64,000 bases of DNA, from assembly GCA_030522415.1 (NCBI GenBank), contig CM060104.1:16069229-16133228 (forward strand), in the 5' to 3' direction. Under the pieces are notes generated by a model that was given only the letters and a program-made list of their open reading frames with translations, made no database searches and was not told where the DNA came from. Shown here piece after piece: positions 1 to 9,616 of the stretch; within the stretch, counting starts at the first letter, position 1; each line of letters opens with the position of its first letter. Both the position numbers and the translations under genes were made by a program. The stretch is from Channallabes apus. Lineage: Eukaryota; Chordata; Actinopteri; Siluriformes; Clariidae.

Positions 1-29
1 TAACAAAAGACACCTTCATCATCACCACC

Positions 30-345
30 ACCATCTATACCGCTTAATTCTATATTCAGGGTCGCGGAGGCCTGGAGCCTATCCCAGGAGGCTTTGGCAC
101 GAGGCGGGGTACACCCTGGACAGGGCGCCAATCCATTGCAGGGTACAACACTCATACACACACTACGGGCAATTTGAGAACACCAATTAACCTAATCTAC
201 ATATTTTTGGACTGTGGGAGGAAACCCAGCAAGCATGGGGAGAACATGCAAACTCTATGCACACACAGACAGAAATTAAGCCTGGCCAGAAATCGAACCC
301 AGACCCTGGAGGTGCAAGGAGACAATGTTGACAACTAAACCAGTA
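30..345 (-). repeat. tRNA-derived teleost SINE (type A), near full length
   Basis: On the minus strand it reads: tRNA-like head (degraded), cacctccagggtctgggttcga, ggagtttgcatgttctccccat, cctcccacagtccaaa, ccctgcaatggattgg, ggataggctccagg, ending in the taagcggtatagatgg tail. The same body recurs at least nine times in the window. Confidence 0.8.
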
Positions 346-644
346 ACCGTTATAGAAGTAAGATGGAGGGAAACATGCTAGCTTGGATATTCGCACGCTG
401 ACCCAAGCGCACTAGATTCAGATTCAACTTTGTCATTGCATATAGTTACAAGGCAAAGAAATGCAGTTAGCATCTATAGCATCTAACTCTGTGTCAGGTA
501 GCTCCTATTTAAGTGATTTTTTGATTGAAACAGGTGTGGCAGTAATCAGGCCTGTGGGTGACTACAGAAATTGAACTCAGGTGTGATAAACCACAGTTAA
601 GTTATTTTTTAACAAGGGGGGCAATCACTTTTTCAAACAGGGCC

Positions 645-1759
645 TAGGGTTGGGTATCGTTTGGGTTTTTTTCGATACCGGTGCCAAATCGATACTTTGA
701 AAACGGTACCGGTGCCAAAACGGTGCCTGAACCGATACTTTTAAGCCACAAAATTATAGTGGATGACTCAAGAATTTATTTTTATTGAACAAAAAATTTT
801 ATGCTTAAAATTGAACAATATATTAAAAGTTTAAAGTATATATGAATATGTAAGCTTCAAATTTTAGCAATTCTTTTGCAGAAATTTCACCATATTTGCC
901 TTTTCTGTCAAAATACGACTCCTTTCCTGACTTATTGCCCTGCACAGGACATACATAGCCTTCTTTACAATGGTAAATGGGGTCACTGTTGTAGTTGTAC
1001 ACTGTTGTAGTGCTACTAGTACTAGCTGGAAAGCCATAATTATAAACAGAATCCATGTTACATTAGTTTTTTACAAATCGTTTGACTATTTGTTAGCATG
1101 AATGCAAGATTTGCATTTTGCTATTAACATTACATTATCCTACTGCTAACCTGCGGAAAGGCTGCTGACGGCATCATAATCGGTGACTCCTTTTTGCTAC
1201 AGTTGGTATGACTGGGACTGAGGGTCGTCCACACTGATAGCACCAGCTGTTGTCCACAAGAAAACACGGTGCCTGCGTCTGCTTTTAACTTTATTCCGTC
1301 TGCCCTCGAATGTTTCAGTAGATTTGACGTGTTTCCGCCTTTACACGCAACTGCTGTAAAACATTTGCTGCACGTCGCGGTGTCGGAATCCTTTCTTGTG
1401 AAATACAGCCACACTTTCGAGGCATTTTAACGAGAGTTGTTTAATTTAGCATGCTAAGCTATCGGTAGACCGCCTGCTGCCGTCAGAGCGAGTGTAACGT
1501 TAGTTGCTGCATTCACGCGCATCTCGGATGGTCTCTCATTTCCGGATGATTTGTGCTTTTAATTTCTTTAATTTAATCTAAGAAACTATTAATCTTCAAA
1601 AATATATGAATCTAGAGAACAAATATTTCAATCGACAGTTCAGGCGTTTAAGTGGCACCGAAATGAGGCACCGAAATTCGCGTTCTGTTTCGGTCCGGTA
1701 CATACCGGTTCTGTAGGTACCGGTGCCGTCTTGGCACCGGGTTTCGGTACCCAACCCTA
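645..1759. mobile_element. hAT-superfamily non-autonomous element with 8-bp target duplication
   Basis: Terminal repeats TAGGGTTGGGTA at 645 and TACCCAACCCTA at 1759 are perfect complements over 12 bases. They are flanked by the identical 8-bp duplication ACAGGGCC (637-644 and 1760-1767). An 8-bp duplication and this type of end are hAT hallmarks. The 1115-bp body retains part of a transposase N-terminus on the minus strand. Confidence 0.92.
1130..1414 (-). pseudogene. Remnant of a hAT transposase BED zinc finger
   Basis: The minus-strand frame reads KVWLYFTRKDSDTATCSKC, then GGNTSNLLKH. This is the W-YF...CxxC...NTSNL-x-H core of the BED finger found at the N-terminus of hAT transposases. 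The last zinc ligand (expected His a few residues after LLKH) is missing and the catalytic domain is absent, so the gene is dead. It lies inside the element at 645-1759. Confidence 0.75.
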
Positions 1760-1932
1760 ACAGGGCCATGTAGATTTGGAGTTTTTTTTCTCCCTTAATA
1801 ACGTAAACCTTCATTTAAAAACTGCATTTTGTGTAAATAGTTAACGTTATTTGATGAGCAGAAACATTTTGTGTGACAAACATGCAAAAGAATAAGAAAT
1901 CAGGAAGGGGGCAAATAGTTTTTCACACCACA

Positions 1933-2061
1933 GGGATTTTGGGTTTTCATGAGCTGTATGCCACAATCATCAATATTAAAACAATAAAAGGCTTGAACTA
2001 CTTCAGTTGTGTGTAATGAATCTAAAATATGTCACAATATGCAAATTTTTTGAGAAGGACC
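1933..2061. mobile_element. Right-end fragment of a second Tc1-like family
   Basis: This stretch matches 27991-28170 of the Tc1-like element at 26797-28170 with a deletion. It ends gagaaggacctg, the terminus of that family, and then passes into a (TG)n repeat. Confidence 0.8.
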
Positions 2062-2126
2062 TGTGTGTGTGTGTGTGTGTGTATATATATAGATATACAT
2101 ACACACACATATATACACACATATAT

Positions 2127-2167
<41 letters not shown>
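2061..2167. repeat. Compound (TG)n/(TA)n/(CA)n microsatellite
   Basis: Alternating TG, TATA and CA tracts, roughly self-complementary, immediately follow the Tc1 terminus. Confidence 0.95.
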
Positions 2168-2169
<2 letters not shown>

Positions 2170-2565
2170 TACAGAATAAAAATAAAGGCTATGTATGTCC
2201 TACTAGCCGTGTCCTCCTCAAGACTCAAGGACAAGCATTATACAACAAGGAAGTCAAACACCACATAGCACAAAACCTCCCAAATTAACGCCACAAACAC
2301 ATCCTACTGTACTTTCCTATCAAATCACAGTCTAAATATTAGCTTTTGAGATTTGCTTAGTGAGGAAAAACACACAACAGTCCATGCCGTTATCTGGAAA
2401 TACTGAACGCTGAAACATTATTTTTCACACTGCCTGAAGTGGGTTGTTCCAGTAATGAAATGATTTACCAACAATTGCTATGTTTATTTAACCTCTTAAT
2501 GTGACATGGGACATTTTAACAGTTTATAGTTACATTTAACTTTTAACAATGGTCATCATCGCAAA

Positions 2566-3252
2566 TAGTGTTAGAGTAGTTGGATTACTTTTTAGAAGTA
2601 ACGAGTAATCTAACGCATTAGGTCCGCCATTTAAGTACTTAGTTATTTAGTTATATTTTCAAAAATGTAATCCGTTAGTCAGACAATTTATGTAAACCAT
2701 GAGCCAGACCGCAGTCATTCTGTTAATGTGTGTGTGTGTGTGTACAAGCTCCGCCCCCGATAACCCGCACCCTCTGTTATTCCTGCTGTTAGACTCCTAT
2801 CTCACCTACATTATGAGGTTTGACTCGCGGTGAGAAGCGGTGTTCGGCACCGTGAGCCGCCGCGAGTTACCGCCTGACGTTCCGCGAAGTTCTGCAAGGT
2901 TCGAGAGCTTCTGCGAGGAACGATACGCGGAAAGATGGAAACCTAATCACAGTGAATCATGATGAACCGTACTTCAGCCACCGCGCGTAGGTGAGATAGG
3001 CGTATTAGTAGTTAACAGATTATGGGCCAAACGTCGCTGAGTGATGATAATGGAATAATTATAAAGGTCTTGACAAACAACATGCATGAGGAATCACAAC
3101 GGAGTTCTCTCAAAGAATTGTCTGCAATGGAAACGTACTCGAACTAGTTATTTTTATCAGAAAGTAACGCTGTAATGTAACTGATTACTTTTTAAAGACA
3201 GTAGTTTTGTAATGTAATTAGTTACTTTAAAAAGTAACGTCCCTCAACACTC
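2566..3252. mobile_element. Probable hAT-like non-autonomous element
   Basis: The left end (AGTGTTAGAG then ATTACTTTTTAGAAGTAAC) and right end (GTTACTTTAAAAAGTAAC then CTCAACACT) are imperfect complements. Flanks atcgcaaa (2558-2565) and ttcgcaaa (3253-3260) look like an 8-bp target duplication with one mismatch. The centre is CpG-rich and has no ORF. Confidence 0.65.
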
Positions 3253-3289
3253 TTCGCAAAAGCTTACGGAAAAAAATGGAAGAGTTGGA

Positions 3290-3450
3290 AAAGTTTGATG
3301 ACATACAATATGTAAAAAGTATCAGATTGTCCGTGATGAACAGGCCGAGGGTAACGGTGGCAAGAAAAAACTCCCTGAGATGGCAATAAGAAGAACCCTT
3401 GAGGCGAACCAGACTCAACAGGGAACTCATTTTAATGGTCTTAAACATCT
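3290..3450 (-). repeat. L2 LINE 3' UTR fragment
   Basis: On the minus strand it carries the teleost L2 3' UTR blocks gagtctggttcgcctcaagg, ctcagggagttttttcttgcc and cctcggcctgttcatcacgg, as in the larger copy at 10020-10110. Confidence 0.8.
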
Positions 3451-3607
3451 AAAAGACAACTTCTTACTCATGCTATAGCTTTGATAAACATTAACAGCCC
3501 ATACTTTTTCCCCCCATCTCGCTGCTAAAAAGCAATTTGTCATTTTTACAGACAAAACAGAGAGCGTAAACTCCGACCTGAACACCTTTATGCCCCATGA
3601 TGCTCTG

Positions 3608-3847
3608 GGGGCACTGGTGGCTCAGTGGTAGGTGTTTCGCCTGCCATGCGGACGGCCCGGGTTCGATTCCAGCCAGTGCCCACACCCCAGCCACTGGATA
3701 CAGTGCCGGTCCCAAGCCCGGATAAAATGGGAGGGTTGCGTCAGGAAGGGCATCCGGCGTAAAACCTGTGCCAAGTTGTAGTGCGGACTGGATATTCCGC
3801 TGTGGCGACCCCTTACCGGGAGCAGCCGAAAGACCAACAACAACAAC
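3608..3847 (+). repeat. tRNA-derived SINE (type B) with RTE-like tail
   Basis: A tRNA-like head has an A-box region (gtggctcagtggtagg) and a B box (gggttcgattcc). The body is cccggataaaatgggagggt and gggcatccggcgtaaaacctg. The tail is ccgctgtggcgacc then gagcagccgaaagacc, and ends in (CAA)n. Matching atgctctg at 3600-3607 and 3848-3855 looks like the target duplication. Confidence 0.88.
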
Positions 3848-3860
3848 ATGCTCTGAGATT

Positions 3861-5706
3861 TTACAACGGAGATTCCATTTAATAAATGTTTCATGAAAGT
3901 CTAAAATGTTCATGTTATAGCCAGAGTTCATTGTGCTGTTATGTGTGATGATGTGCACACCATTGGACCAACCAGACAGGGGCATTCGTCTGTGATGTGG
4001 TGGGACAGTGTCTGAACCAAGCGATACTTTGTAGGGCTTCTGTCTAACTTTAGCTGTTATGGAAACAAAATGCCGAACAAAGTACCATCAATTAGGAAGC
4101 GAGGCCGGAAATAATCCAAGTGGGGAGTCCAAAGCCAATCAGAGCACACTGTGTATTTGATCACACTGACAGTGTCAATAAGGAATGTTTAATCACGGCT
4201 CCAGCCGTGAGGCTTCAGTTCAAACAAAGACAGGATTAACTGTTCCACCAGCCAATCGCCTGCAACTGTGACTAGACTACAAATCCAAACAGCACCAGCG
4301 GCCATTACGTTCACCTGTCTTCTTTCCTGTAACACAAACTAACACACGGTGGAGATACAGACGTGCACAGAGGTGCCCTTAAACTGCCACGCAAAACAAA
4401 ACTGATGAGATAAAAAGTGTTTATGGATGAGGATTAAGAGTTGAAAGAAAGCAACAGCAGTGCTGATTCTGCTGGGAAAAAAAGTATTTGACGATTGGTT
4501 TCTCAGCATGCTCTTACATGCTTGTCTCGCTCAGTCCACACACACAGAATTTGCATCAACCTTAACAGGAGACTTGTGAATGTTAGATCTCGAAGCTTTG
4601 GATTACTGAAATTTTCTGTCAAGCTGCATTACATTTAAACTGTGGAAAGCAAAAAAACAAACAAAAAAAACAAGCAATTGCTGTGCAGTTCATATTTAAG
4701 TTCTGATCATCATATACCCACTTGAACACACGAGCCAAACAGGCTGCCAGTAATTCCCTTTGCATAAGGATGAACTCTATATTTAGTCATAAAAAATATA
4801 AATAGATAAATAGATATAAACAGAACAGGAAACCAAAGCATCACATTAGATTTGTCTAATCTACACGCAATATGAATACATTCCCGTTTAGCCATAAACA
4901 AATGTTAGTGTTTTTCCTCCTTCAGTACATTCACAACCATCTCAAAAGGTTCTGTTTAGTCTGAACAAGCTGGTTCTGAGCACCAAAAAAAACTGAGAAC
5001 TAGAAGTTCAACGTTGGGACCCACCACATTGACCCATGGTTTATTCACAGAAACCACTGATTCACTAATGTAATTAACATACAGACCAAAAAAATTTTTT
5101 CTAAATACAGTATACTCACTTAAAAACCAAGGGCAGCGTTTAAACAATACAAACCAACATAAAAAAATATTAAAAACTTCTAATTAAAAATGCAAAAAAG
5201 GCTACAATTTCATTGAGCAGCAAATGTCACAGTCATCCACCATAATTATAATTTCTAAACAAAATTAGCAAATATTTCACTCCTAAAACACAGAATAAAA
5301 ATGTGTGAATAGTTAAAAATGTACCACCTGTAGGACTATAAATAAACGGCAAAGTTTCCATCTCGTGGTGTTTTTTTTAAACTTGTGCAAGCGTGTGTAA
5401 AGAGTGAGTTTGAGACTAATTTGCTCACAGATTTTGGAGAAACAGTCAGATAGGTTTCTGAATGAGCATGGTTTTTTTTTTTAATGTAACGTTTCTGTTG
5501 CTCCGCTCAGAAATTTCTGTGCTCAGTTTTCTGATTTTCTGTGCTAAATCACCCATCACGGCCAATCAAATAGAAAAACAGCCAATTCTGTACACGAGCC
5601 AATCAACCTATTATGAACATAAAAAATAAATGTATAACATTGATTCTGGAGGAATGAATCCTGATTCATAATGGTTTATGATTACCCCCCACCCCCATGT
5701 ACTCAC
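3861..5706 (-). other. snrk: SNRK intron 2 segment, no gene seen
   Basis: This AT-rich stretch lies between the type B SINE and the SNRK exon donor. I found no further SNRK exon, no named repeat and no credible ORF. The intron continues off the left edge. Confidence 0.6.
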
Positions 5707-6295
5707 CTACAGCAGGTGCATCATACTCGTCCCCCAGCAGGATCTCTGGAGCGGAGTAGGCCAAAGACCCACAGCTTGTTGTGAGCTTCTTCCCAGGCTG
5801 AAATTTATTACTAAAGCCAAAGTCAGTGAGCTTTACGAGGCCCTGCTTCTCAAAGAAAACCACATTTTCAGGTTTTAGATCGCGGTGCACCACATGCAGC
5901 CGATGGCAGTAAGAAATGGCATGGACGATTTGGGCGAAGTACTTCTTGGCCAGTTCCTCGTTGAGCCCCTCCTCGTGCTTCATGATGTAGTCGAACATGT
6001 CGCCTCCGTCCCCAAGCTCCAGGATCAGGTACAGCTTGGTCTGTGTGTCGATGACTTCGTAAAGCCGCACGATGTTGGGGTGCTGCACCAGCTTCATGCA
6101 GCGAACCTCCTGAAAAAGGTGTCCTGTGGCGACGGTGTCCAGCTTGGTCTTGTCGATGACCTTCACGGCCACTTTCTCACCGGTGAAGACATGGCGTGCC
6201 AGCTTTACCACGGCGAAATGACCGCGCCCCAACGTCTTATCCAGGTCATACAGTCCGGCGATCTTGCCGTCATAGCCACGCTTAATACCCGCCAT
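5707..6295 (-). CDS. snrk: SNRK first coding exon (SNF-related serine/threonine kinase), partial
   Basis: SNRK is an AMPK-related Ser/Thr kinase activated by LKB1. This exon encodes residues 1-196 plus one base of the next codon, covering most of the kinase domain. Visible motifs are the glycine loop GRGHFAVV (residues 23-30), the ATP-binding lysine in VAVKVIDK (K45), the catalytic loop HRDLKPEN (D139), DFG (D158) and the activation loop [14 protein letters not shown] with the LKB1 target threonine at 173. From memory it is nearly identical to vertebrate SNRK. I chose the ATG at 6295 because it gives the family N-terminus [10 protein letters not shown] and has G at -3 and +4; in-frame residues upstream do not resemble SNRK. 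The donor is gtgagt at 5706-5701, and the next codon should be the Asp that begins the DIWSLG segment. The remaining exons were not found in 1-5700 and must lie beyond the left edge. Teleosts have two SNRK paralogues, and I cannot say which this is. Confidence 0.96.
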
Positions 6296-6420
6296 GACTG
6301 CTGCTCCCTGGCTGGACAGGAGGAGGGGTTTAACCCCAGGGGAGGAGTTTATAGTAGGGGCAGGGGGAGAGCTCACTTCAGTACACTGGCTGGTAACAGC
6401 AGACCCATCATGGCAGGATC
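6296..6420 (-). other. snrk: SNRK 5' UTR part of exon 2, with upstream ORF
   Basis: This is the untranslated part of the first coding exon. On the minus strand a pyrimidine-rich tract ending tctctctcag (6430-6421) is the splice acceptor, so the exon begins at 6420. Two tandem ATGs at 6411 and 6408 open a 13-codon upstream ORF (12 sense codons) that stops at 6375-6373, about 78 bases before the main ATG. It could lower translation of the kinase. Confidence 0.75.
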
Positions 6421-6919
6421 CTGAGAGAGAATTGAAACATTATTAAAAAGAAATCTGGTGAAATTATTATTTTTTTTATCATTTCATTTTCAGTTGACAG
6501 CGTTAAATGTGATTCATAAGCAACTTTGGTCTTTGAAACAGTGTTTAAAACACTTCCCTTTGCTGTCTGAATAATTATGTAAAAATATTAGCAGTGCAAA
6601 CACTAATCCTCACATGTCAAGCACCTCAGCGTGAAACATCAAAGATCTGGGAGTGAAAAGCGGCACTTGTTTTGTTTGTGCACTGATACACAAAATAATT
6701 ATTTTGTTCTTACACGGAATAACTGTGAGGTGTGCAAACGTGTTCTATCATGACAAAGCTACCTACACACAAGCATGCTCCATAAAGACACAGATTCCCA
6801 AAGCTGGATCGAAAGAACCCGAGAGCCCTGATTAACAAACGAATAACGAACTGCGGACGGAACCTTATCACCAACATCAGTACTTGACCTCATTAATTCT
6901 CTTATAGCTGAACACATTA

Positions 6920-6990
6920 ATCTCTACAACCATACTCCATAATCTAGTGGAAAGCCTTCCCAGAAAAGTGGAGGTTATAACAACACAACT
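6920..6990 (-). repeat. Tc1-like interspersed repeat fragment (family D)
   Basis: Reading the minus strand, ataacctccacttttctggg and aaggctttccactagatta match the repeat at 43320-43565. This is a Tc1-related family I recognise from teleost genomes. Confidence 0.5.
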
Positions 6991-7221
6991 AGAACTAGAT
7001 GTGCAGTACACTATACTTTTTTTTATTTTACGTTTTTCTTTTTCGTTGTTTAATGAGCCAGGAACATTAATCCTAGTAAAGCTGCAAGTCGTGTTAAAAT
7101 CTCTAACACATCGCAACACAAACACCAAATTCTTCATCTTCCAACTTCGATTAGGTCACCTTCTGACCCCACAGAACTCGATCAGGCGACTGAATATTTA
7201 GAGTCGACATTTCGTTGTACC

Positions 7222-9242
7222 TTGAATAATGTAGCTTCAGCTAAAAGAAAAATTATTAGAGATAAGAAACTCGCACCCTGGTATAACGATCACACGCGCA
7301 CTTCAAAACAGACCGCTCGGAAATTTAAATGGCGTCAAACTAAATTGTTAGTATTTCAAATAGCATGGAAAGAGAGCATCCTGAACTATAGGAAAGCTCT
7401 TAGTGTAGCTAGATCAACGTATCTCTCCACTCTTATAGAAGAAAATAAAAATAATCCTAGATTTTTATTTAATACTGTAGCCAAATTAACCAGAAATAAG
7501 ACCACTACAGAAATATCCACAACAACGTCATGCAATAGTGAGGACTTCATGAACTTTTTTTAATAATAAAATTGTAAATATCAGGCATAAAATTGAGGCT
7601 TTGAAACCGAACAATGTAATTGATACAGATGTTAACCTAGCCATGTCAGATTCAAACCTAGAATACTTTACTCCCCTTGAAGAGAATGAACTAATTTCAC
7701 TCATCTCTTCTGCAAATTCATCAACCTGTATATTAGATCCTATACCGACACATTTTCTTAAACAGATAGTACCAGTAATAACAGAACCGCTGTTGAGAAT
7801 AATTAATTCATCACTCAGCATTGGTTATGTTCCAAAATCTTTTAAATTAGCAGTTATCAAACCAATAATTAAGAAACCTGACCTCGACCCCTGTCAGCTG
7901 TCCAATTACAGGCCAATATCAAACCTCCCCTTTATCTCTAAGATTCTGGAAAAGATATTAGCGGAGCAGCTATGCTCATATCTACATAGAAATGGCATAC
8001 ATGATCATGATCATACTGTATCAGTCAGGATTTAGGCCTCATCACAGCACAGAAACAGCACTTGTTAAAGTAGTAAATGACCTCCTATTGGCCTCTGATC
8101 AGGGTTGTGTAACTATGCTTGTATTACTGGACCTCAGTGCAGCTTTTGACACCATTGATCATGCTATTCTTCTTCACAGATTAGAAAATGTAGTAGGAAT
8201 TAAGGGTACAGCCCTCTCCTGGCTCAGATCCTATTTGACCGATCGTTATCAGTATGTAGACTTAAATGGTGATTATTCTGCATGTTCTCTAGTGGAGTTT
8301 GGCGTTCCGCAGGGTTCAGTTTTAGGCCCACTGCTTTTTTCCCTTTACATGCTTCCTCTGGGCAACATAATCCGTAAGCATGGTATTAGTTTTCATTGTT
8401 ATGCTGACGACACACAGTTATATGTCTCAACAAAACCTGATGAGAAAAACCATCTTACTAAAGTTGAGCAATGTGTTCAGGACATAAGAAATTGGATGCT
8501 AATTAACTTCCTTCTGCTTAATCCGGATAAGACAGAAGTTCTAGTCATAGGACCGCATACAGCTAGAAGTAAAATCTTAGATCACACCGTAACTTTAGAT
8601 GGCCTTTCTGTTCCGTCAAGTGCAACAGTAAAAGACTTCGGCGTGATTATAGATTCCAGCCTTTCATTTGAAGCTCATGTAGATAATATCACCAGGATAG
8701 CATTCTTTCACCTCAGAAACATTGCCAAGATAAGAAATATATTGTCGCTAAACGATGCAGAAAAACTAGTTCATGCTTTTATCACTTCTAGGTTGGACTA
8801 TTGTAATGCCTTACTGTCTGGTTGTTCTGTTAGGTACATAAACAAGCTTCAGCTAGTCCAGAATGCAGCAGCGAGAGTCCTTACTAGGACCAGAAGATAT
8901 GAACACATCACCCCTATCCTATCTTCACTACATTGGCTCCCTGTGAAATTTCGCATTGATTTTAAAATACTACTCTTGACATATAAGGCATTAAATGGTC
9001 TCGCGCCGCAGTATCTGAGCGAACTGCTAGTGTCTTACGATCCGCCACGCCTACTTCGGTCAAAGGATGCAGGCTGCTTGTCAGTACCGCGTATTATGAA
9101 AACTACAGCTGGGGGCAGAGCTTTTTCTTACAAAGCCCCAAAATTATGGAATAGTCTTCCAAATAGTGTTCGGGACTCAGACACAGTCTCAGTATTTAAG
9201 TCTAGGCTAAAAACCTATTTATTTAGCCAAGCATTTTTATAA
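7222..9242 (+). pseudogene. L2 LINE ORF2: reverse transcriptase with two frame changes
   Basis: Three successive reading frames cover one protein. 7222-7563 is the linker before RT (WYNDHTRTSKQTARKFKW). 7601-8035 has RT motifs 0-2 (DPIPTHFLKQ, KPDLDPCQLSNYRPISNL). 7992-9242 has motif A ([13 protein letters not shown]), motif B ([13 protein letters not shown]), the catalytic YADDTQLY box and the C-terminal domain ending [15 protein letters not shown]. The frame shifts near a T-run at 7555-7562 and near 8030. The catalytic core is open over 416 codons, suggesting fairly recent loss of function. Confidence 0.9.
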
Positions 9243-9594
9243 ATAGATTTGCCATAGGTAAAGGAGCAGATCTGGGGACTCATGGACGTAGAGTATTATG
9301 GTGAACTGGTATGTTTAGATGCTGTCTTCCTCACGCTCATTTGATCACTCAGGTTTGTTGACGGTGAGGTGATTGTTTGCTTTACATCTCAGGGAGCCCT
9401 CATGTTTGTGTTTCCTTCTGGCTCTCCCTTTTACTTATGCTGTCATAGTTAGTCCTGCCGGAATCCCTGCTTGCACTCTACAGTAAATATACATTCACAT
9501 TATAATAATAATATTATACATTATGCGACTGTGACCATACCTAATTGCCATCTCTCCTCCTCTTCTCTTTCTTCTCTCCCCCTGTTTCCCCCTT

Positions 9595-9616
9595 TCACTC
9601 TCTCTCTCTCTCTCTG
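9595..9616 (+). repeat. (CT)n microsatellite in the L2 3' UTR
   Basis: A short pure CT tract lies within the LINE 3' region. Confidence 0.85.

Larger units (their letters stand above)
493..1932 (-). mobile_element. Tc1-like element right-end fragment, split by a hAT insertion
   Basis: 493-644 and 1768-1932 together match, almost base for base, positions 17600-17937 of the complete Tc1 element at 16331-17940: the transposase leader plus terminal repeat. No transposase remains. The insertion at 645-1759 interrupts it. Its outer end runs straight into a fragment of a different Tc1 family at about 1933. Confidence 0.85.

Noticed and set aside
2007..2288. Overlapping ORFs full of Thr-His and Cys-Val repeats
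   Set aside because: Translation of a CA/TG microsatellite next to a Tc1 end; no family resemblance.
3600..3680. tRNA gene suspected from A and B boxes
   Set aside because: It is the tRNA-like head of a SINE; the boxes continue into the SINE body rather than closing a cloverleaf.
3491..3985. 164-aa minus-strand ORF
   Set aside because: Runs through a tRNA-derived SINE; no protein family resemblance.
5666..6376. Longer SNRK start at 6376 (27 more residues)
   Set aside because: That start is GTG, and the extra residues do not match the family; the ATG at 6295 gives the conserved N-terminus.
5885..6424. 179-aa plus-strand ORF
   Set aside because: Antisense shadow of the conserved SNRK kinase exon; the minus frame carries all the kinase motifs.
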